Source: Rhodopirellula halodulae (GTDB taxonomy: Bacteria > Planctomycetota > Planctomycetia > Pirellulales > Pirellulaceae). From it: a stretch of 64,000 nt of DNA. Below are positions 49,900 to 59,044 of the stretch, piece by piece. The stretch spans positions 799,001 to 863,000 of the forward strand of contig NZ_JAJKFV010000029.1 in the NCBI RefSeq assembly GCF_020966775.1, read 5' to 3'. Position numbers and translations under genes: made by a program. Each line of letters opens with the position of its first letter. Position 1 is the stretch's first letter. The notes beneath the pieces are model-generated. The model made no database searches. It worked only from the letters and a program-made list of their open reading frames with translations, and was not told the DNA's origin.

Positions 49900-51843
49900 A
49901 TGTCTCATCAATCTGATCTGATCGCTACTGACATCGATGCTTATTTGAAGCAGCACGAGCAAAAGCAGTTGCTGCGTTTTATCACTTGCGGCAGCGTCGA
50001 TGATGGCAAGAGCACGTTGATTGGTCGCTTGCTCTACGATTCCAAACTGGTCTACGAAGACGAACTCGCCAAAGTCCAAAGCGACTCGGTGCGGCAAGGA
50101 AGCGTCGCGGGTGGATTCGATCCATCGTTGTTCATGGATGGTTTGAAAGAAGAACGCGAACAAGGCATCACGATCGATGTTGCCTACCGCTACTTCAGCA
50201 CCGCCAAACGGAAGTTCATCATCGCGGACACGCCCGGACACGAGCAGTACACCCGCAACATGGCGACGGGTGCCAGCACCGCTGACCTGGCGATCATCCT
50301 GATTGACTCCCGTCATGGTGTGTTGACCCAAACTCGTCGCCACTCGTTCATCGTCTCCTTGTTGGGGATCCGTCACGTTGTTGTGGCGGTCAACAAGATG
50401 GATATCGACGGGGTTGATTACAGCGAAGATCGTTTCAACGAGATCTGTGAAGACTATCGCAACTTTGCGACTCGCTTGGATCTGCCCGATCTGCACTTCA
50501 TTCCGATCAGTGCGCTCAACGGAGACAACTTGGTCGAACGCAGCGAGAACATGCCGTGGTACACCGGCAGCACGCTGATGAACTTCCTGGAAACCGTTTA
50601 CATCGGCTCGGATCGGAACCTGCAAGATTTCCGCATGCCAGTTCAGTACGTGAACCGGCCGAACCTGAACTTCCGTGGTTTCTGCGGAACGATTGCTTCG
50701 GGAATCATTCGCAAAGGCGAAGAAATCACGGTTCTGCCCAGTCGCCAAAAGTCAAAGGTGAAAGAGATTGTCACCTACGACGGCAATTTGGATGAAGCCT
50801 ACGCTCCGCTGTCAGTGACGCTGACGCTGGAAGACGAAATCGACGCCAGCCGCGGCGACATGATCGTTCGAAGTGGCAACTTGCCACGAAGTGAGTCCGA
50901 TGTCGAAGCGATGTTGGTTTGGATGAACGAAGAGGCGATGGTGCCTGGGAAGACTTACCTTGTCAAACACACCACGCAAACGGTTCCCGGCAACGTCGAA
51001 ACCTTGGCTTACAAGGTCGATGTCAATGACTTGCATCGCATGCCAGCGCCAACGCTGGAATTGAATGAGATTGGACGGGTGCGTTTGTCGTTGTCGGCAC
51101 CCATTCACATGGATCCCTATCGTCGCAACCGATCCACCGGCGCGATCATTTTGGTGGACCGCATTACCAATGCGACGGTCGCTGCCGGGATGATTTTGGA
51201 CCGTGGTACAACCGGGGCTCATAAATCGGTTTGGGACGATGAAGTCTCCGCGGACGAATCGGGCGACGCGTTGTCGACGGTCACCTCCGAAGAACGCTCG
51301 GCTCGGTTTGGTCAAAAGCCGGCGACCGTCTTGCTGACTGGTTTGACCGGAAGTGGAAAGACCTCGATCGCACAAGCGGTGGAACGCAAACTGTTCGACG
51401 CGGGACGATCGGTCGCTGTCGTTGACGGTGAGTTTGTTCGTCGTGGTTTGAGTCGAGATCTTGGGTTCAGCGCGGAAGATCGCAGCGAAAACCTGCGACG
51501 TAGCGGTCACCTCGCTCACACCTTGAACGATGCGGGATTGATCTGTTTGGCATCGTTGGTGGCTCCGTCGGAAGACGTGCGCCAAAAGGTGGCCAAGCTG
51601 ATTGGCGAAGACCAATTCCTGGTGGTCCATGTGGCGACACCGTTGGAAGTTTGCCGCGAGCGTGATACCAAGGGACAATACGCCAAAGCCGATGCGGGTG
51701 AGTTGTCGAACTTCCCAGGCGTCACCGCGGATTACGACGTCCCGTCCAACCCTGATTTGGTGGTGGACGCTTCGGCCGCTTCCATCGCGGAGTGTGCGGA
51801 CTCAGTGGTCGAATTGTTGAAGTCCAAAGGGTTTATTAAATGA
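49900..51843 (+). CDS. cysNC: Bifunctional sulfate adenylyltransferase subunit 1 / APS kinase
   Basis: A 647-residue fusion. Residues ~1-440 are the CysN GTPase: [18 protein letters not shown] (P-loop), [32 protein letters not shown] and VVAVNKMD. Residues ~470-647 are the CysC kinase: [22 protein letters not shown] (P-loop near residue 482), [31 protein letters not shown] hydrolysis drives APS synthesis with CysD, and the kinase then makes PAPS. The fused layout is that of rhizobial NodQ. PAPS could serve assimilation or sulfation; planctomycetes of this type carry many sulfatases, so a link to sulfated polysaccharides is possible. It overlaps the downstream peptidase by four bases. Confidence 0.96.
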   Translation: MSHQSDLIATDIDAYLKQHEQKQLLRFITCGSVDDGKSTLIGRLLYDSKLVYEDELAKVQSDSVRQGSVAGGFDPSLFMDGLKEEREQGITIDVAYRYFSTAKRKFIIADTPGHEQYTRNMATGASTADLAIILIDSRHGVLTQTRRHSFIVSLLGIRHVVVAVNKMDIDGVDYSEDRFNEICEDYRNFATRLDLPDLHFIPISALNGDNLVERSENMPWYTGSTLMNFLETVYIGSDRNLQDFRMPVQYVNRPNLNFRGFCGTIASGIIRKGEEITVLPSRQKSKVKEIVTYDGNLDEAYAPLSVTLTLEDEIDASRGDMIVRSGNLPRSESDVEAMLVWMNEEAMVPGKTYLVKHTTQTVPGNVETLAYKVDVNDLHRMPAPTLELNEIGRVRLSLSAPIHMDPYRRNRSTGAIILVDRITNATVAAGMILDRGTTGAHKSVWDDEVSADESGDALSTVTSEERSARFGQKPATVLLTGLTGSGKTSIAQAVERKLFDAGRSVAVVDGEFVRRGLSRDLGFSAEDRSENLRRSGHLAHTLNDAGLICLASLVAPSEDVRQKVAKLIGEDQFLVVHVATPLEVCRERDTKGQYAKADAGELSNFPGVTADYDVPSNPDLVVDASAASIAECADSVVELLKSKGFIK

Positions 51844-54026
51844 GATTCAGTGTTGTTCCGGCGAGTTTTCTTGCCGTGATCGTGTTGGTTCAACCTTCTT
51901 TTTCACAAGACCCCGCCGTGAACAACTCCTCCGCAACCGAAAAATCGCCTTTGCTTCAACCCTGGCCCGGACCCCATGGTGGCGTCCCGCCATGGAACGA
52001 AGTTCGAGTGAATGAGTTCGCAGAGGCCTTTGATGTCGCGATTGAAGAAGCCGAAGCGGAGATCGATCGCATTGCAAATCAGGATTCCGCACCCACGTTC
52101 GAAAACACGATCGTGGCAATGGAAACGGCCGGCGAGACACTTCATCGGTTGGAAGTCCTGTTTGATGTGCACGCTGGCAATTTGAACGTGGGTCCCATTC
52201 CGGATCTCGAACGCAGCGTTACACCGAAGTTGGCCGCCTATTCAGATTCGGTCACACAGAACGCGGCTTTGTTTGCCAGGATCGAAGCGATTCATCAGGA
52301 CGTGTTTGACAAACAAACGGTCCAGCTCAACGACGATGCCAAGCGTTTGCTGGATGAAACCTTCAAGAGTTTCGTACGACGCGGGGCAAGGCTGAGCGAC
52401 GAAGACAAAGCGAAACTGTCTCAGATCAATACGCGACTGGCTCGTTTGTTCACCGACTTCAACCAAAACGTATTGGAAGAAGAGAAAGGGCATGTGACCT
52501 GGATTGATGATGAATCGCGATTGTCGGGGATTTCGGAGTCCACTCGCGACGCAATGGCTGTCGCCGCGAAGGAAAAGGGTGGCAAAGCGAAATTTGCAGT
52601 GACCAACACGCGTTCGTCGATGGATCCATTTTTGACCAACGCGGACGATCGCGAATTGCGTGAGCAGGTTTGGCGGAACTATTACTTCCGTGCCGACCAC
52701 GGTGATGAACACGACAACAAATCCATCATTCGGGAAATTCTGAACCTGCGAGCGGCACGAGCAAAATTGCTCGGTTACCCGACGCATGCACATTGGCGGA
52801 TGGAATCAACGATGGCAGGGACGCCGGATCGTGCGATGCAACTAATGATGAAGGTTTGGCCGCACGCGGTGAAGCGAGTTGCGACGGAAGTGGCGGACAT
52901 GCAAGCAATCGCCGACGCCGAGATGGAGGCCGCGGGGAAACCAAAGATCAAAATCGAACCGTGGGACTATCGTTACTACGCCGAAAAAGTCCGCCAGGAC
53001 AAATACGATTTGGACATGGCCGAGGTCCGTCCGTATCTGCAACTGGATCGTTTGACGGAAGCCATGATGTGGTGTGCGGACGAACTGTTCGGATTTGAGT
53101 TTCGTCCGGTCAACGATCTTCCTGTCTTTCATCCCGACGTGACCGTTTACGAAGTCGTGCAAAAGACCGATGGCAGTCACGTTGGATTGTTCTACTTGGA
53201 TCCCTTTGCTCGCGAAGGCAAACGCAGCGGCGCTTGGATGATGGATTATCGAGGCCAATCCGGATGGGAGTTGGATCCCGACGATTCCAATGTGCCAGTT
53301 CGCACTCCGATTGTTTCAAACAACAGCAACTTCGTGCCTGCCGCGGATGGCAAGCCTGTTTTGATTTCTTGGGACGATGCCACGACTTTGTTTCATGAAT
53401 TTGGGCACGCGTTGCATGGGCTTTCCAGCCGAGTGCATTATCCGTCTCAGTCGGGCACCAACGTCGCGCGGGACTTTGTTGAATTCCCATCGCAGGTGCT
53501 GGAGCATTGGCTCTCAACTCCCGAAGTGCTGACGAAGTACGCAACCCACCACGAGACCGGTGAGCCGATGCCGCAGCAGTTGCTGGACAAGATCGAAGCG
53601 TCGTCCAAGTTCAACAGCGGATTCGAGACGGTCGAGTATTTGGCCTGTGCAATTCTCGATATGAAGCTGCATCAATTGAACGGTGACATCGACATCAGCG
53701 AATTTGAAAAATCTGCTTTGGACGAAATCGGAATGCCCGATGAATTGCCGATGCGTCACCGTCTACCTCACTTCAGTCACCTGTTCAGCAGTGACTCCTA
53801 TTCGGCGGGCTATTACAGTTATCTGTGGAGCGACGCATTGACCGCAGACGCGGCTGAAATGTTCGAGCAAGCGGGCAGTTACTTCGATGAAGCGACCGCT
53901 TCAAAATTGTTCGACCACATTTTAAGTGTCGGTGACACGGTGGATCCGGCTGAAACGTATCGCAATTTCCGCGGTCGTGATGTTGACACGGAAGCCTTGC
54001 TCCGCAAACGCGGTTTCGCGGATTGA
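51840..54026 (+). CDS. Exported M3 family metallopeptidase (Dcp/oligopeptidase A type)
   Basis: A 728-residue protein with a signal peptide ([14 protein letters not shown]). The zinc site [16 protein letters not shown] (HEXXH near residue 519) and the downstream Glu region fit peptidase family M3. Other matching stretches are [42 protein letters not shown], and [31 protein letters not shown], the last typical of dipeptidyl carboxypeptidase Dcp. Such enzymes cut short peptides; export to the periplasm makes a peptide-scavenging role likely. The ATG overlaps the cysNC stop (ATGA), an odd partnership with sulfate activation. Confidence 0.93.
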   Translation: MRFSVVPASFLAVIVLVQPSFSQDPAVNNSSATEKSPLLQPWPGPHGGVPPWNEVRVNEFAEAFDVAIEEAEAEIDRIANQDSAPTFENTIVAMETAGETLHRLEVLFDVHAGNLNVGPIPDLERSVTPKLAAYSDSVTQNAALFARIEAIHQDVFDKQTVQLNDDAKRLLDETFKSFVRRGARLSDEDKAKLSQINTRLARLFTDFNQNVLEEEKGHVTWIDDESRLSGISESTRDAMAVAAKEKGGKAKFAVTNTRSSMDPFLTNADDRELREQVWRNYYFRADHGDEHDNKSIIREILNLRAARAKLLGYPTHAHWRMESTMAGTPDRAMQLMMKVWPHAVKRVATEVADMQAIADAEMEAAGKPKIKIEPWDYRYYAEKVRQDKYDLDMAEVRPYLQLDRLTEAMMWCADELFGFEFRPVNDLPVFHPDVTVYEVVQKTDGSHVGLFYLDPFAREGKRSGAWMMDYRGQSGWELDPDDSNVPVRTPIVSNNSNFVPAADGKPVLISWDDATTLFHEFGHALHGLSSRVHYPSQSGTNVARDFVEFPSQVLEHWLSTPEVLTKYATHHETGEPMPQQLLDKIEASSKFNSGFETVEYLACAILDMKLHQLNGDIDISEFEKSALDEIGMPDELPMRHRLPHFSHLFSSDSYSAGYYSYLWSDALTADAAEMFEQAGSYFDEATASKLFDHILSVGDTVDPAETYRNFRGRDVDTEALLRKRGFAD

Positions 54027-54117
54027 ACTGAACGCATCAGTCGATGGCATGCGGGCTCTTGTTGAAAATGAACGTTCGCTCGGGTGAGGCGGCCTTTTCC
54101 ATCGCTTTCACCGCGTC

Positions 54118-54771
54118 TCACCTGGTCGGACGATTGGCTTCCAGTTGTTTCTCGAGCTGACGCATGCTTCGAGACAAGAGCACGCGAATGGACACGTCTG
54201 TTTTTCCAAGTCGTTCAGCGATGTCTTTCGTGGGCAGCCCTTCAACGTAGCGTAGTCGAATCGCCGTCTGTTGCTCATCGTTGAGCTGTGAGATGGCTTG
54301 CGACATGGCGTTGAGGCGAATGTCTTGGCTAACGACCGCGCTGGGCGATGTCATGCTCGCCGCCAGAAGCTGTTCCATTCCCATCACGCTGGCGTCCCCG
54401 CCCGAGGCTCCGCCGCCGTGGATGGATTGTTGCCGTCCGGCATCGCGACGTTTGGCATCGAAGTGAAAACGGTGTGCATCGACGACTCGCCGACGTGCAA
54501 TTTGTTGCAACCACTGCATCACGGAGTACTGGTCCAACGGAGCGGTGGGCAGACTAGAGATGGCGGCCGTCGCGACTTCCTGCAGCAAGTCGTCCACCTC
54601 CACCAAGGCCAACAAGTGTTCGCCGGTGATCGAATGGATGAATCGTGACAGAGAAGTATGTTGTTGCCCAATGAATTCGCCGAGTGCATCCACATCACGC
54701 TGGCGAATGCGGGCAATCAGCGGGTTCTGATCCGTCGATTCATCGGCGACAGAGTTGTCTTCGGAATTCAT
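54118..54771 (-). CDS. ECF-type RNA polymerase sigma factor
   Basis: About 217 residues from the ATG at 54771; the frame open to 55065 runs into the divergent kinase gene and is rejected. Region 2 is at residues ~15-95 (PLIARIRQRDVDALGEFIGQQHTSLSRFI ... VDDLLQEVATAAISS ... WLQQIARRRVVDAHRF). Region 4 is near residues 155-210 (AISQLNDEQQTAIRLRYVEGLPTKDIAERLGKTDVSIRVLLSRSMRQLEKQL). The Gly/Ala/Ser-rich linker between is long for an ECF factor. There is no anti-sigma gene; a Ser/Thr kinase is divergent. It is a candidate, by closeness only, for recognising the GTAAC-N16-CGCT promoters at 58.7-61.4 kb. Confidence 0.88.
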   Translation of the reverse strand: MNSEDNSVADESTDQNPLIARIRQRDVDALGEFIGQQHTSLSRFIHSITGEHLLALVEVDDLLQEVATAAISSLPTAPLDQYSVMQWLQQIARRRVVDAHRFHFDAKRRDAGRQQSIHGGGASGGDASVMGMEQLLAASMTSPSAVVSQDIRLNAMSQAISQLNDEQQTAIRLRYVEGLPTKDIAERLGKTDVSIRVLLSRSMRQLEKQLEANRPTR

Positions 54772-54882
54772 GTGACGTGATTCCAATGAATAGGGCAGTG
54801 AGGCGGCGATGATGCCTTCGCAGGCGATGTGTGGAGCGGCCCACACCGCGGGATACGCAAGTCCAGTCGGGCCAAACGCATC

Positions 54883-54903
54883 GTAAGATGCATGCCATCT
54901 TAC
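54883..54903. promoter_or_regulatory. Perfect palindrome between ECF sigma and kinase genes
   Basis: GTAAGATG, five bases (CATGC), CATCTTAC: a perfect 8+5+8 inverted repeat, centred 122 bases from the sigma start and 117 bases from the kinase start. The symmetry and midway position suit an operator controlling both genes. Confidence 0.55.
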
Positions 54904-55009
54904 CGAGGTGCTCGCTATCATGGGCACTGGTTGTTGATGCGCGTGCCAACTTAACAATCCCGTTACTGGCTGTTTCTGGTTTCTCACTCCGATTTTTTGG
55001 TCTCGCGTC

Positions 55010-57283
55010 ATGACATCAAAATTGTCATCTCGAAACCGATCGTCCAGAACGGCGGATGAGTCCACACTCGATATGGACGCGATTCTGCTGGAGTGTTTGG
55101 AGAGTTTGGCTGAGTGCGAAGATGGCGGAACTCCTCAGCGTGTTTGGGAACTTTGTCCCGAATCTCTGCGGCAAGGTGCTCGTTCCGGAGACCGATCCGG
55201 ACGATTTGTTTTGGTCGAGATGGTGAAGATGAGCATGGCGATTGCCGTGCAGAACGAAAGCCCCTGTTGGTTGCAGGACTACTTCGATGTCTTGCCCGAT
55301 TGGTTCGATGCTAAATCCGCACCGTTTGATTTGGTCATGGAGGAAATTCAGCTGCGTCGAGAAAGCGGGCAAACGCCTGAGTTCGAAACGTATCAGCAAG
55401 GTTATCCTCACCTGCAAGAGTTCCTTCGTCCTTTGTTTTCCGGGGCGGAAGGAATGGATGTTTCCGTTGCGAAGACTCGACGGCGAGGTGTTCCCACCGA
55501 GTTCTCCTCGGGCGAAGTGGTGGATGATTTTGAGATCATTCAAAAGCTTGGCGAAGGGGCGTTCGCTCATGTTTATCTAGCGCGGCAGCAATCGATGTCC
55601 CGATTGGTGGCGTTGAAGGTATCGTGGGATACCGGCGCGGAGCCTCAGGCATTGGCCCAGTTTGATCATCCCAACATTGTTCGGGTGTTTGATCAGCGAC
55701 GCGTGATCATTCGCGAATCGAAGGATGACGATGCGGAACTGCATCTGCTTTACATGCAATATCATCCTGGTGGCACCTTGGCGGAGGTGGTTCGCGTCAT
55801 TCGTGAGCTGCCGCTGCATCAGCGATCTGGGAAGTGTTTTCTGCAGGCGGTTGATCAATCGTTGCTGGATTCAGCTCAGGTGGTTCCTGATCGATCGTCA
55901 ACACGAGCTTGGTTGGCCTCAAGCGATTGGCCGAAATTGGTCGCGTGGGTTGGGATGCAATTGGCGGAAGCACTGCAAACCGCTCATGACGCCGGTGTGT
56001 TGCACCGGGATGTGAAGCCAGCCAACGTGTTGCTCACGGCGGAGGGCTTGCCACAACTGGCTGATTTCAACGTTGCCATGTCGGGGACGGCGGGGCGTGC
56101 CGGGGCGGCTTCTTCGATGGGAGGATCAGTCGGTTACATGGCACCTGAACATCTCAATGCGATGAGTCTCTCGCGCGAAGGTGGGCCGGAGCACGTGAAG
56201 GAAACGGCTGACTTGTATTCGTTGGCGGTTTTGTTGTGGGAGCTTTGGCAAGGCGCGCGTCCTTTCGACTGTCCCAAAGTGACCGAGTCATGGACCGAAT
56301 TGTTGGAGACTCAGCACGAGGCACGTCACAGAGAATTGTTGGATCCGGAGCGTTTGGATACGCCTTCCGAACGAGTTCTGGAAAACGTTCTGAGAAACGC
56401 TCTGTCGGTTGATCCTGAAATACGTCCCGAGAACGGAGCTGCCATGGGAGGCAGTTTGCGTTTGGCCATGCATCCTGAGGCGGCCAGATTGTTCGATCCG
56501 AAACCAGGATCATGGACGCATTGGTTGGGGCGGTTTTCGCCATGGTGGTTGGCGATCTTTTCGATCTTGCTGCCCAACGTAGCGGCCGGGTTCATCAACT
56601 ACTTTTACAACCACAGCGAAATCATGCCCGAGGAGATGCGTCCGAGCTTGGATGAGTTTGCCATCTGGGTCAATTCGGTCGCGTTCCCTTTGGGAGTTGG
56701 GTTGATCATCGTCTACACCCGCGCCTCGGCACGGGCGTTGAAGGCGTCCAGGAACGGCGAGCCAGTCGGGGAAGAAGAGTTGAATTCGATGTTGCGTCTT
56801 GGCTATCGCGCCGCTTCGATTGGAGGCACTTGTTGGTTGGTTGCCGGCGTGGTTTATCCGCTGCTCTTGAAAGCTCGTTTTGAGGAGTTCACCAATGGGC
56901 AGGCGGTCCACTTCTTTGCTTCGCTGATGATCTGTGGTGGCGTGGCAATGGTTTATCCATTGTTTGCGTTGAGCATTGTTGCCAGTTGCGTGCACTATCC
57001 GCGGATGATTCGACCGACCATGCGGGATCCCCATTTCGAAAGGCACGCTCAGAAGATGGTCGGTGACAGTGAATCCTTTTTGCTGATCGCGGTGGTGATT
57101 CCGCTGATGGGTGTGGCGTTGATTGTGTTTGGCGAAGGGCAAGCCAAAGAGTATCTGTTACTGGCGATCATCGCGGGAATGATCGGCTTGGTGGGGGCCT
57201 TTGCTGCGTATCGCGTGATCGTGCGAACGTGGCGAACTCTGGCCGAAGTCCTCGCCAACGAAACAACGGCCACGCCGCATTGA
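55010..57283 (+). CDS. Membrane Ser/Thr protein kinase with DFN motif
   Basis: A 757-residue protein. After an N-terminal ~165-residue region, the kinase domain starts at FEIIQKLGEGAFAHVYLARQ. The VALKVSW lysine and VLHRDVKPANVLL catalytic loop (His near 332) are intact, but the metal-binding DFG is DFN (LADFNVAMSG). The alpha-C region after the lysine is short. GYMAPEHL follows. The C-terminal ~240 residues hold six hydrophobic segments (e.g. WWLAIFSILLPNVAAGF, VGLIIVYTRAS, MICGGVAMVYPLFALSIVAS, LLLAIIAGMIGLVGAFAAY). The divergent neighbour is an ECF sigma gene. Activity may be altered by the DFN change; in some kinases this is tolerated. Confidence 0.88.
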   Translation: MTSKLSSRNRSSRTADESTLDMDAILLECLESLAECEDGGTPQRVWELCPESLRQGARSGDRSGRFVLVEMVKMSMAIAVQNESPCWLQDYFDVLPDWFDAKSAPFDLVMEEIQLRRESGQTPEFETYQQGYPHLQEFLRPLFSGAEGMDVSVAKTRRRGVPTEFSSGEVVDDFEIIQKLGEGAFAHVYLARQQSMSRLVALKVSWDTGAEPQALAQFDHPNIVRVFDQRRVIIRESKDDDAELHLLYMQYHPGGTLAEVVRVIRELPLHQRSGKCFLQAVDQSLLDSAQVVPDRSSTRAWLASSDWPKLVAWVGMQLAEALQTAHDAGVLHRDVKPANVLLTAEGLPQLADFNVAMSGTAGRAGAASSMGGSVGYMAPEHLNAMSLSREGGPEHVKETADLYSLAVLLWELWQGARPFDCPKVTESWTELLETQHEARHRELLDPERLDTPSERVLENVLRNALSVDPEIRPENGAAMGGSLRLAMHPEAARLFDPKPGSWTHWLGRFSPWWLAIFSILLPNVAAGFINYFYNHSEIMPEEMRPSLDEFAIWVNSVAFPLGVGLIIVYTRASARALKASRNGEPVGEEELNSMLRLGYRAASIGGTCWLVAGVVYPLLLKARFEEFTNGQAVHFFASLMICGGVAMVYPLFALSIVASCVHYPRMIRPTMRDPHFERHAQKMVGDSESFLLIAVVIPLMGVALIVFGEGQAKEYLLLAIIAGMIGLVGAFAAYRVIVRTWRTLAEVLANETTATPH

Positions 57284-57314
57284 GGCATGACCGCTGTTTC
57301 GGAACACGTGATCC

Positions 57315-58055
57315 TCACTGCCCATCCGTTGATGCTTGCGGGGCCATCTGGTCCAAGGCCGAACGTAGTGGATCGGCCGTGGAAGCAACCGGTGCGACTT
57401 GGTTGGTCACTGGGGTGCTTGGCGTTGGCGTAGTGGCGGGGCCGGTCGCCGGGACAACGGCGGATTCCGCGGGAACGGTCTGTGTCGTTGTGACGCCGAT
57501 CGTATCGGTCGACGTATCGATCGACGTAGCGGTCGTTTCCACCGACACCGCCTCGGTCACTTCGATGGGTAGCGAATCCATGGAAAAGCATTTGCGATTG
57601 TTCCATTCATTCGATTCGAAGAACTCGTCCCAGCTGTCAATCACGACCGTGAGATGTTGCATGCCAATGATCAGCCCGCCACGATTGCCCATGGCCAGCG
57701 TTTCAATGGGCAACGACACCTCCACCTGAAGTGCCCCTTGCGCGGGAATCTCACCAGCAACGACCGTTGTGTGAGGGGAATGTGGAAGGGCGCGACCCAA
57801 TGAACCAATCGCTGTGACGTGGAAGTCTTTCACACAACGATTGCTGTGGTTGGCGATCACGATTCCAAAACGTGGGCCACAGGACTGATCAACGACGGGA
57901 AGTTGTTTGACATCGACGATTTCAAGATCGCCAATCTCTTCGGTTGGGACAACGAAGTGTTCTTGTCCCTGACAGATCACGATACCGATCGTGCAAAAGG
58001 CGATGAACAGAATCGCCGTGTTCAGTGCTTTGACTGAAAAGGAAGTGCGGTGCAT
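57315..58055 (-). CDS. Exported CARDB-like protein
   Basis: A 246-residue protein with a signal peptide (ALNTAILFIAFCTIGIVICQG). Residues ~45-150 look like a CARDB (cell-adhesion-related) beta-sandwich: GPRFGIVIANHSNRCVKDFHVTAIGSL, GEIPAQGALQVEVSLPIETL, and the closing VVIDSWDEFFESNEWNNRKCF, the usual xESNExNN signature. The last ~80 residues are a Thr/Ser/Pro/Val-rich low-complexity tail. Likely an extracytoplasmic adhesion or binding module. It is the first minus-strand gene downstream of the Tyr-rich gene, but a terminator lies between them. Confidence 0.75.
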   Translation of the reverse strand: MHRTSFSVKALNTAILFIAFCTIGIVICQGQEHFVVPTEEIGDLEIVDVKQLPVVDQSCGPRFGIVIANHSNRCVKDFHVTAIGSLGRALPHSPHTTVVAGEIPAQGALQVEVSLPIETLAMGNRGGLIIGMQHLTVVIDSWDEFFESNEWNNRKCFSMDSLPIEVTEAVSVETTATSIDTSTDTIGVTTTQTVPAESAVVPATGPATTPTPSTPVTNQVAPVASTADPLRSALDQMAPQASTDGQ

Positions 58056-58089
58056 GAGAATGGACCCTGAGTGAATGGCATGGTTTCAT

Positions 58090-58127
58090 AAAAAAGCCCG
58101 GCACTCCGTTTGGCGGAGATACCGGGC
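58090..58127 (-). terminator. Intrinsic terminator of the Tyr-rich protein gene
   Basis: On the minus strand a GC-rich stem (GCCCGGTA-CTCCG arms, loop CAAA) ends directly in a run of six T, the classical rho-independent layout. It lies about 60 bases after the stop of the 58188-58610 gene and just before the CARDB-like gene. Confidence 0.85.
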
Positions 58128-58187
58128 AATGCTTGGTTGAGATGACGCTCGAGCCCTGCGGGAGAAGAGGCCATCAGGTGATTTGGA

Positions 58188-58610
58188 TCACCAGCATCCC
58201 CAGTAGCTGGTGTAAACCGGGGTGTAGTAGTGGTGCACGACGGGCTTGTAGTGCACGACGGGGGTGTAGCTGTACGAGTAGCTGATGGGGCTGTAGTAGC
58301 TGTTGTAGTGCCCATAGCCATAGCTGCGATGGACGTAGCTGCGATAGCCATAGCTGCCGCGGAAGCGTCGGTAGCAGGCGGCGACCGCTTCTTCGGAATC
58401 CACTTCGTCGCCGTCATTCAGCAGCGATTCCACGTCTGCCATTCCCAGTTCGATGTCATTGTTGGTCGAAGCGTCGGTGGAGGTCAGTTTCGTGGTGTTG
58501 TAGTCGTTTGCGGCCAACATGGCCATCAGGTTGTCGTCGGCTTTGGCAGCGGTGCCAGCAACGCAGAAGGTCAAAGCCAAAGCAGCGGTGATCAGGGTTC
58601 GTTTGGACAT
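58188..58610 (-). CDS. Small secreted Tyr-rich protein
   Basis: A 140-residue protein with a clear signal peptide (LITAALALTFCVAGTAAKA). The middle (residues ~25-80) is acidic and helical-looking (NNDIELGMADVESLLNDGDEVDSEEAVAACY). The last ~55 residues are dominated by Tyr, with Ser, Val, His and Arg (YGYRSYVHRSYGYGHYNSYY, HYKPVVHHYYTPVYTSYWGC). Such Tyr/His-rich tails occur in cell-wall and matrix proteins and can bind metals or cross-link. Its promoter has the shared GTAAC-N16-CGCTTGG element, and its leader matches that of the gene at 61425. It has its own terminator. Family unknown. Confidence 0.8.
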   Translation of the reverse strand: MSKRTLITAALALTFCVAGTAAKADDNLMAMLAANDYNTTKLTSTDASTNNDIELGMADVESLLNDGDEVDSEEAVAACYRRFRGSYGYRSYVHRSYGYGHYNSYYSPISYSYSYTPVVHYKPVVHHYYTPVYTSYWGCW

Positions 58611-58626
58611 CGTTCAGTCTCCGGTC
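58611..58626 (-). promoter_or_regulatory. Leader/ribosome-site element shared with the 61425 gene
   Basis: Read on the minus strand GACCGGAGACTGAACG runs directly into the ATG. The gene at 61425 has GACCGGAGACAGAACG in the same place; 15 of 16 bases agree. GGAG is the likely ribosome site. Confidence 0.7.
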
Positions 58627-58702
58627 TGTTTTTTTGCGGCGGATGAAGTTCGCCAGCGAGTTTGCCGCGTGTCTCGCTGTCGTGCGTCTTGTGACTGAAC
58701 GA

Positions 58703-58730
58703 CCAAGCGGAGGTGTCCGGAAGTTGTTAC
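58703..58730 (-). promoter_or_regulatory. Shared promoter element, copy 1
   Basis: On the minus strand GTAAC (58730-58726), 16 bases, CGCTTGG (58709-58703). The bases TTTTCCTC precede GTAAC. It lies 93 bases upstream of the 58610 start codon. The spacing suits a -35/-10 pair of an ECF sigma factor. Confidence 0.7.
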
Positions 58731-58962
58731 GAGGAAAACCCAAGAATCTCCCGTGCATCGCGAATGGATGCAGAAAACGCGGTGTTTTTGTTGTCAAGAA
58801 AATTCGGAAAGAACGGAAACACTGTCCGTCAACCGTTGAGTTAGTCAAATTTTGTCCTCGTACGAGCAAGGCGAAATACAGACATGCCTCACCTAAACGT
58901 GTTCGCCCAACGAGTGCAGCGACGCGAAAGGTAAAAAACTCCGCGAAACAGCTCGCAAACAG

Positions 58963-58990
58963 GTAACAGAGGGCGGACTTGTTCGCTTGG
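58963..58990 (+). promoter_or_regulatory. Shared promoter element, copy 2
   Basis: GTAAC (58963-58967), 16 bases, CGCTTGG (58984-58990), 54 bases upstream of the ATG at 59045. Both boxes are identical to copies 1 and 4. Confidence 0.7.
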
Positions 58991-59044
58991 AAACTATCGC
59001 ACCCGCGCGTGCGTCTGTTTCCTTTCTCTTTCGCGAGCAAGACC

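Larger units (their letters stand above)
58611..59044. other. Divergent promoter region
   Basis: 434 bases between the Tyr-rich gene and the gene at 59045, with no supported gene in it. It contains one copy of the shared promoter element in each direction, at 58703-58730 and 58963-58990. Confidence 0.6.

Noticed and set aside
54939-54966. GTAAC on the minus strand upstream of the ECF sigma gene, as a fifth promoter copy
   Set aside because: At the 16-base spacing the second box reads CACGCGC, not CGCTTGG; the distance to the start is also much longer than in the four accepted copies.
54772-55065. Longer N-terminus for the ECF sigma gene
   Set aside because: It would overlap the divergent kinase start and cover the palindromic operator; region 2 begins soon after 54771.
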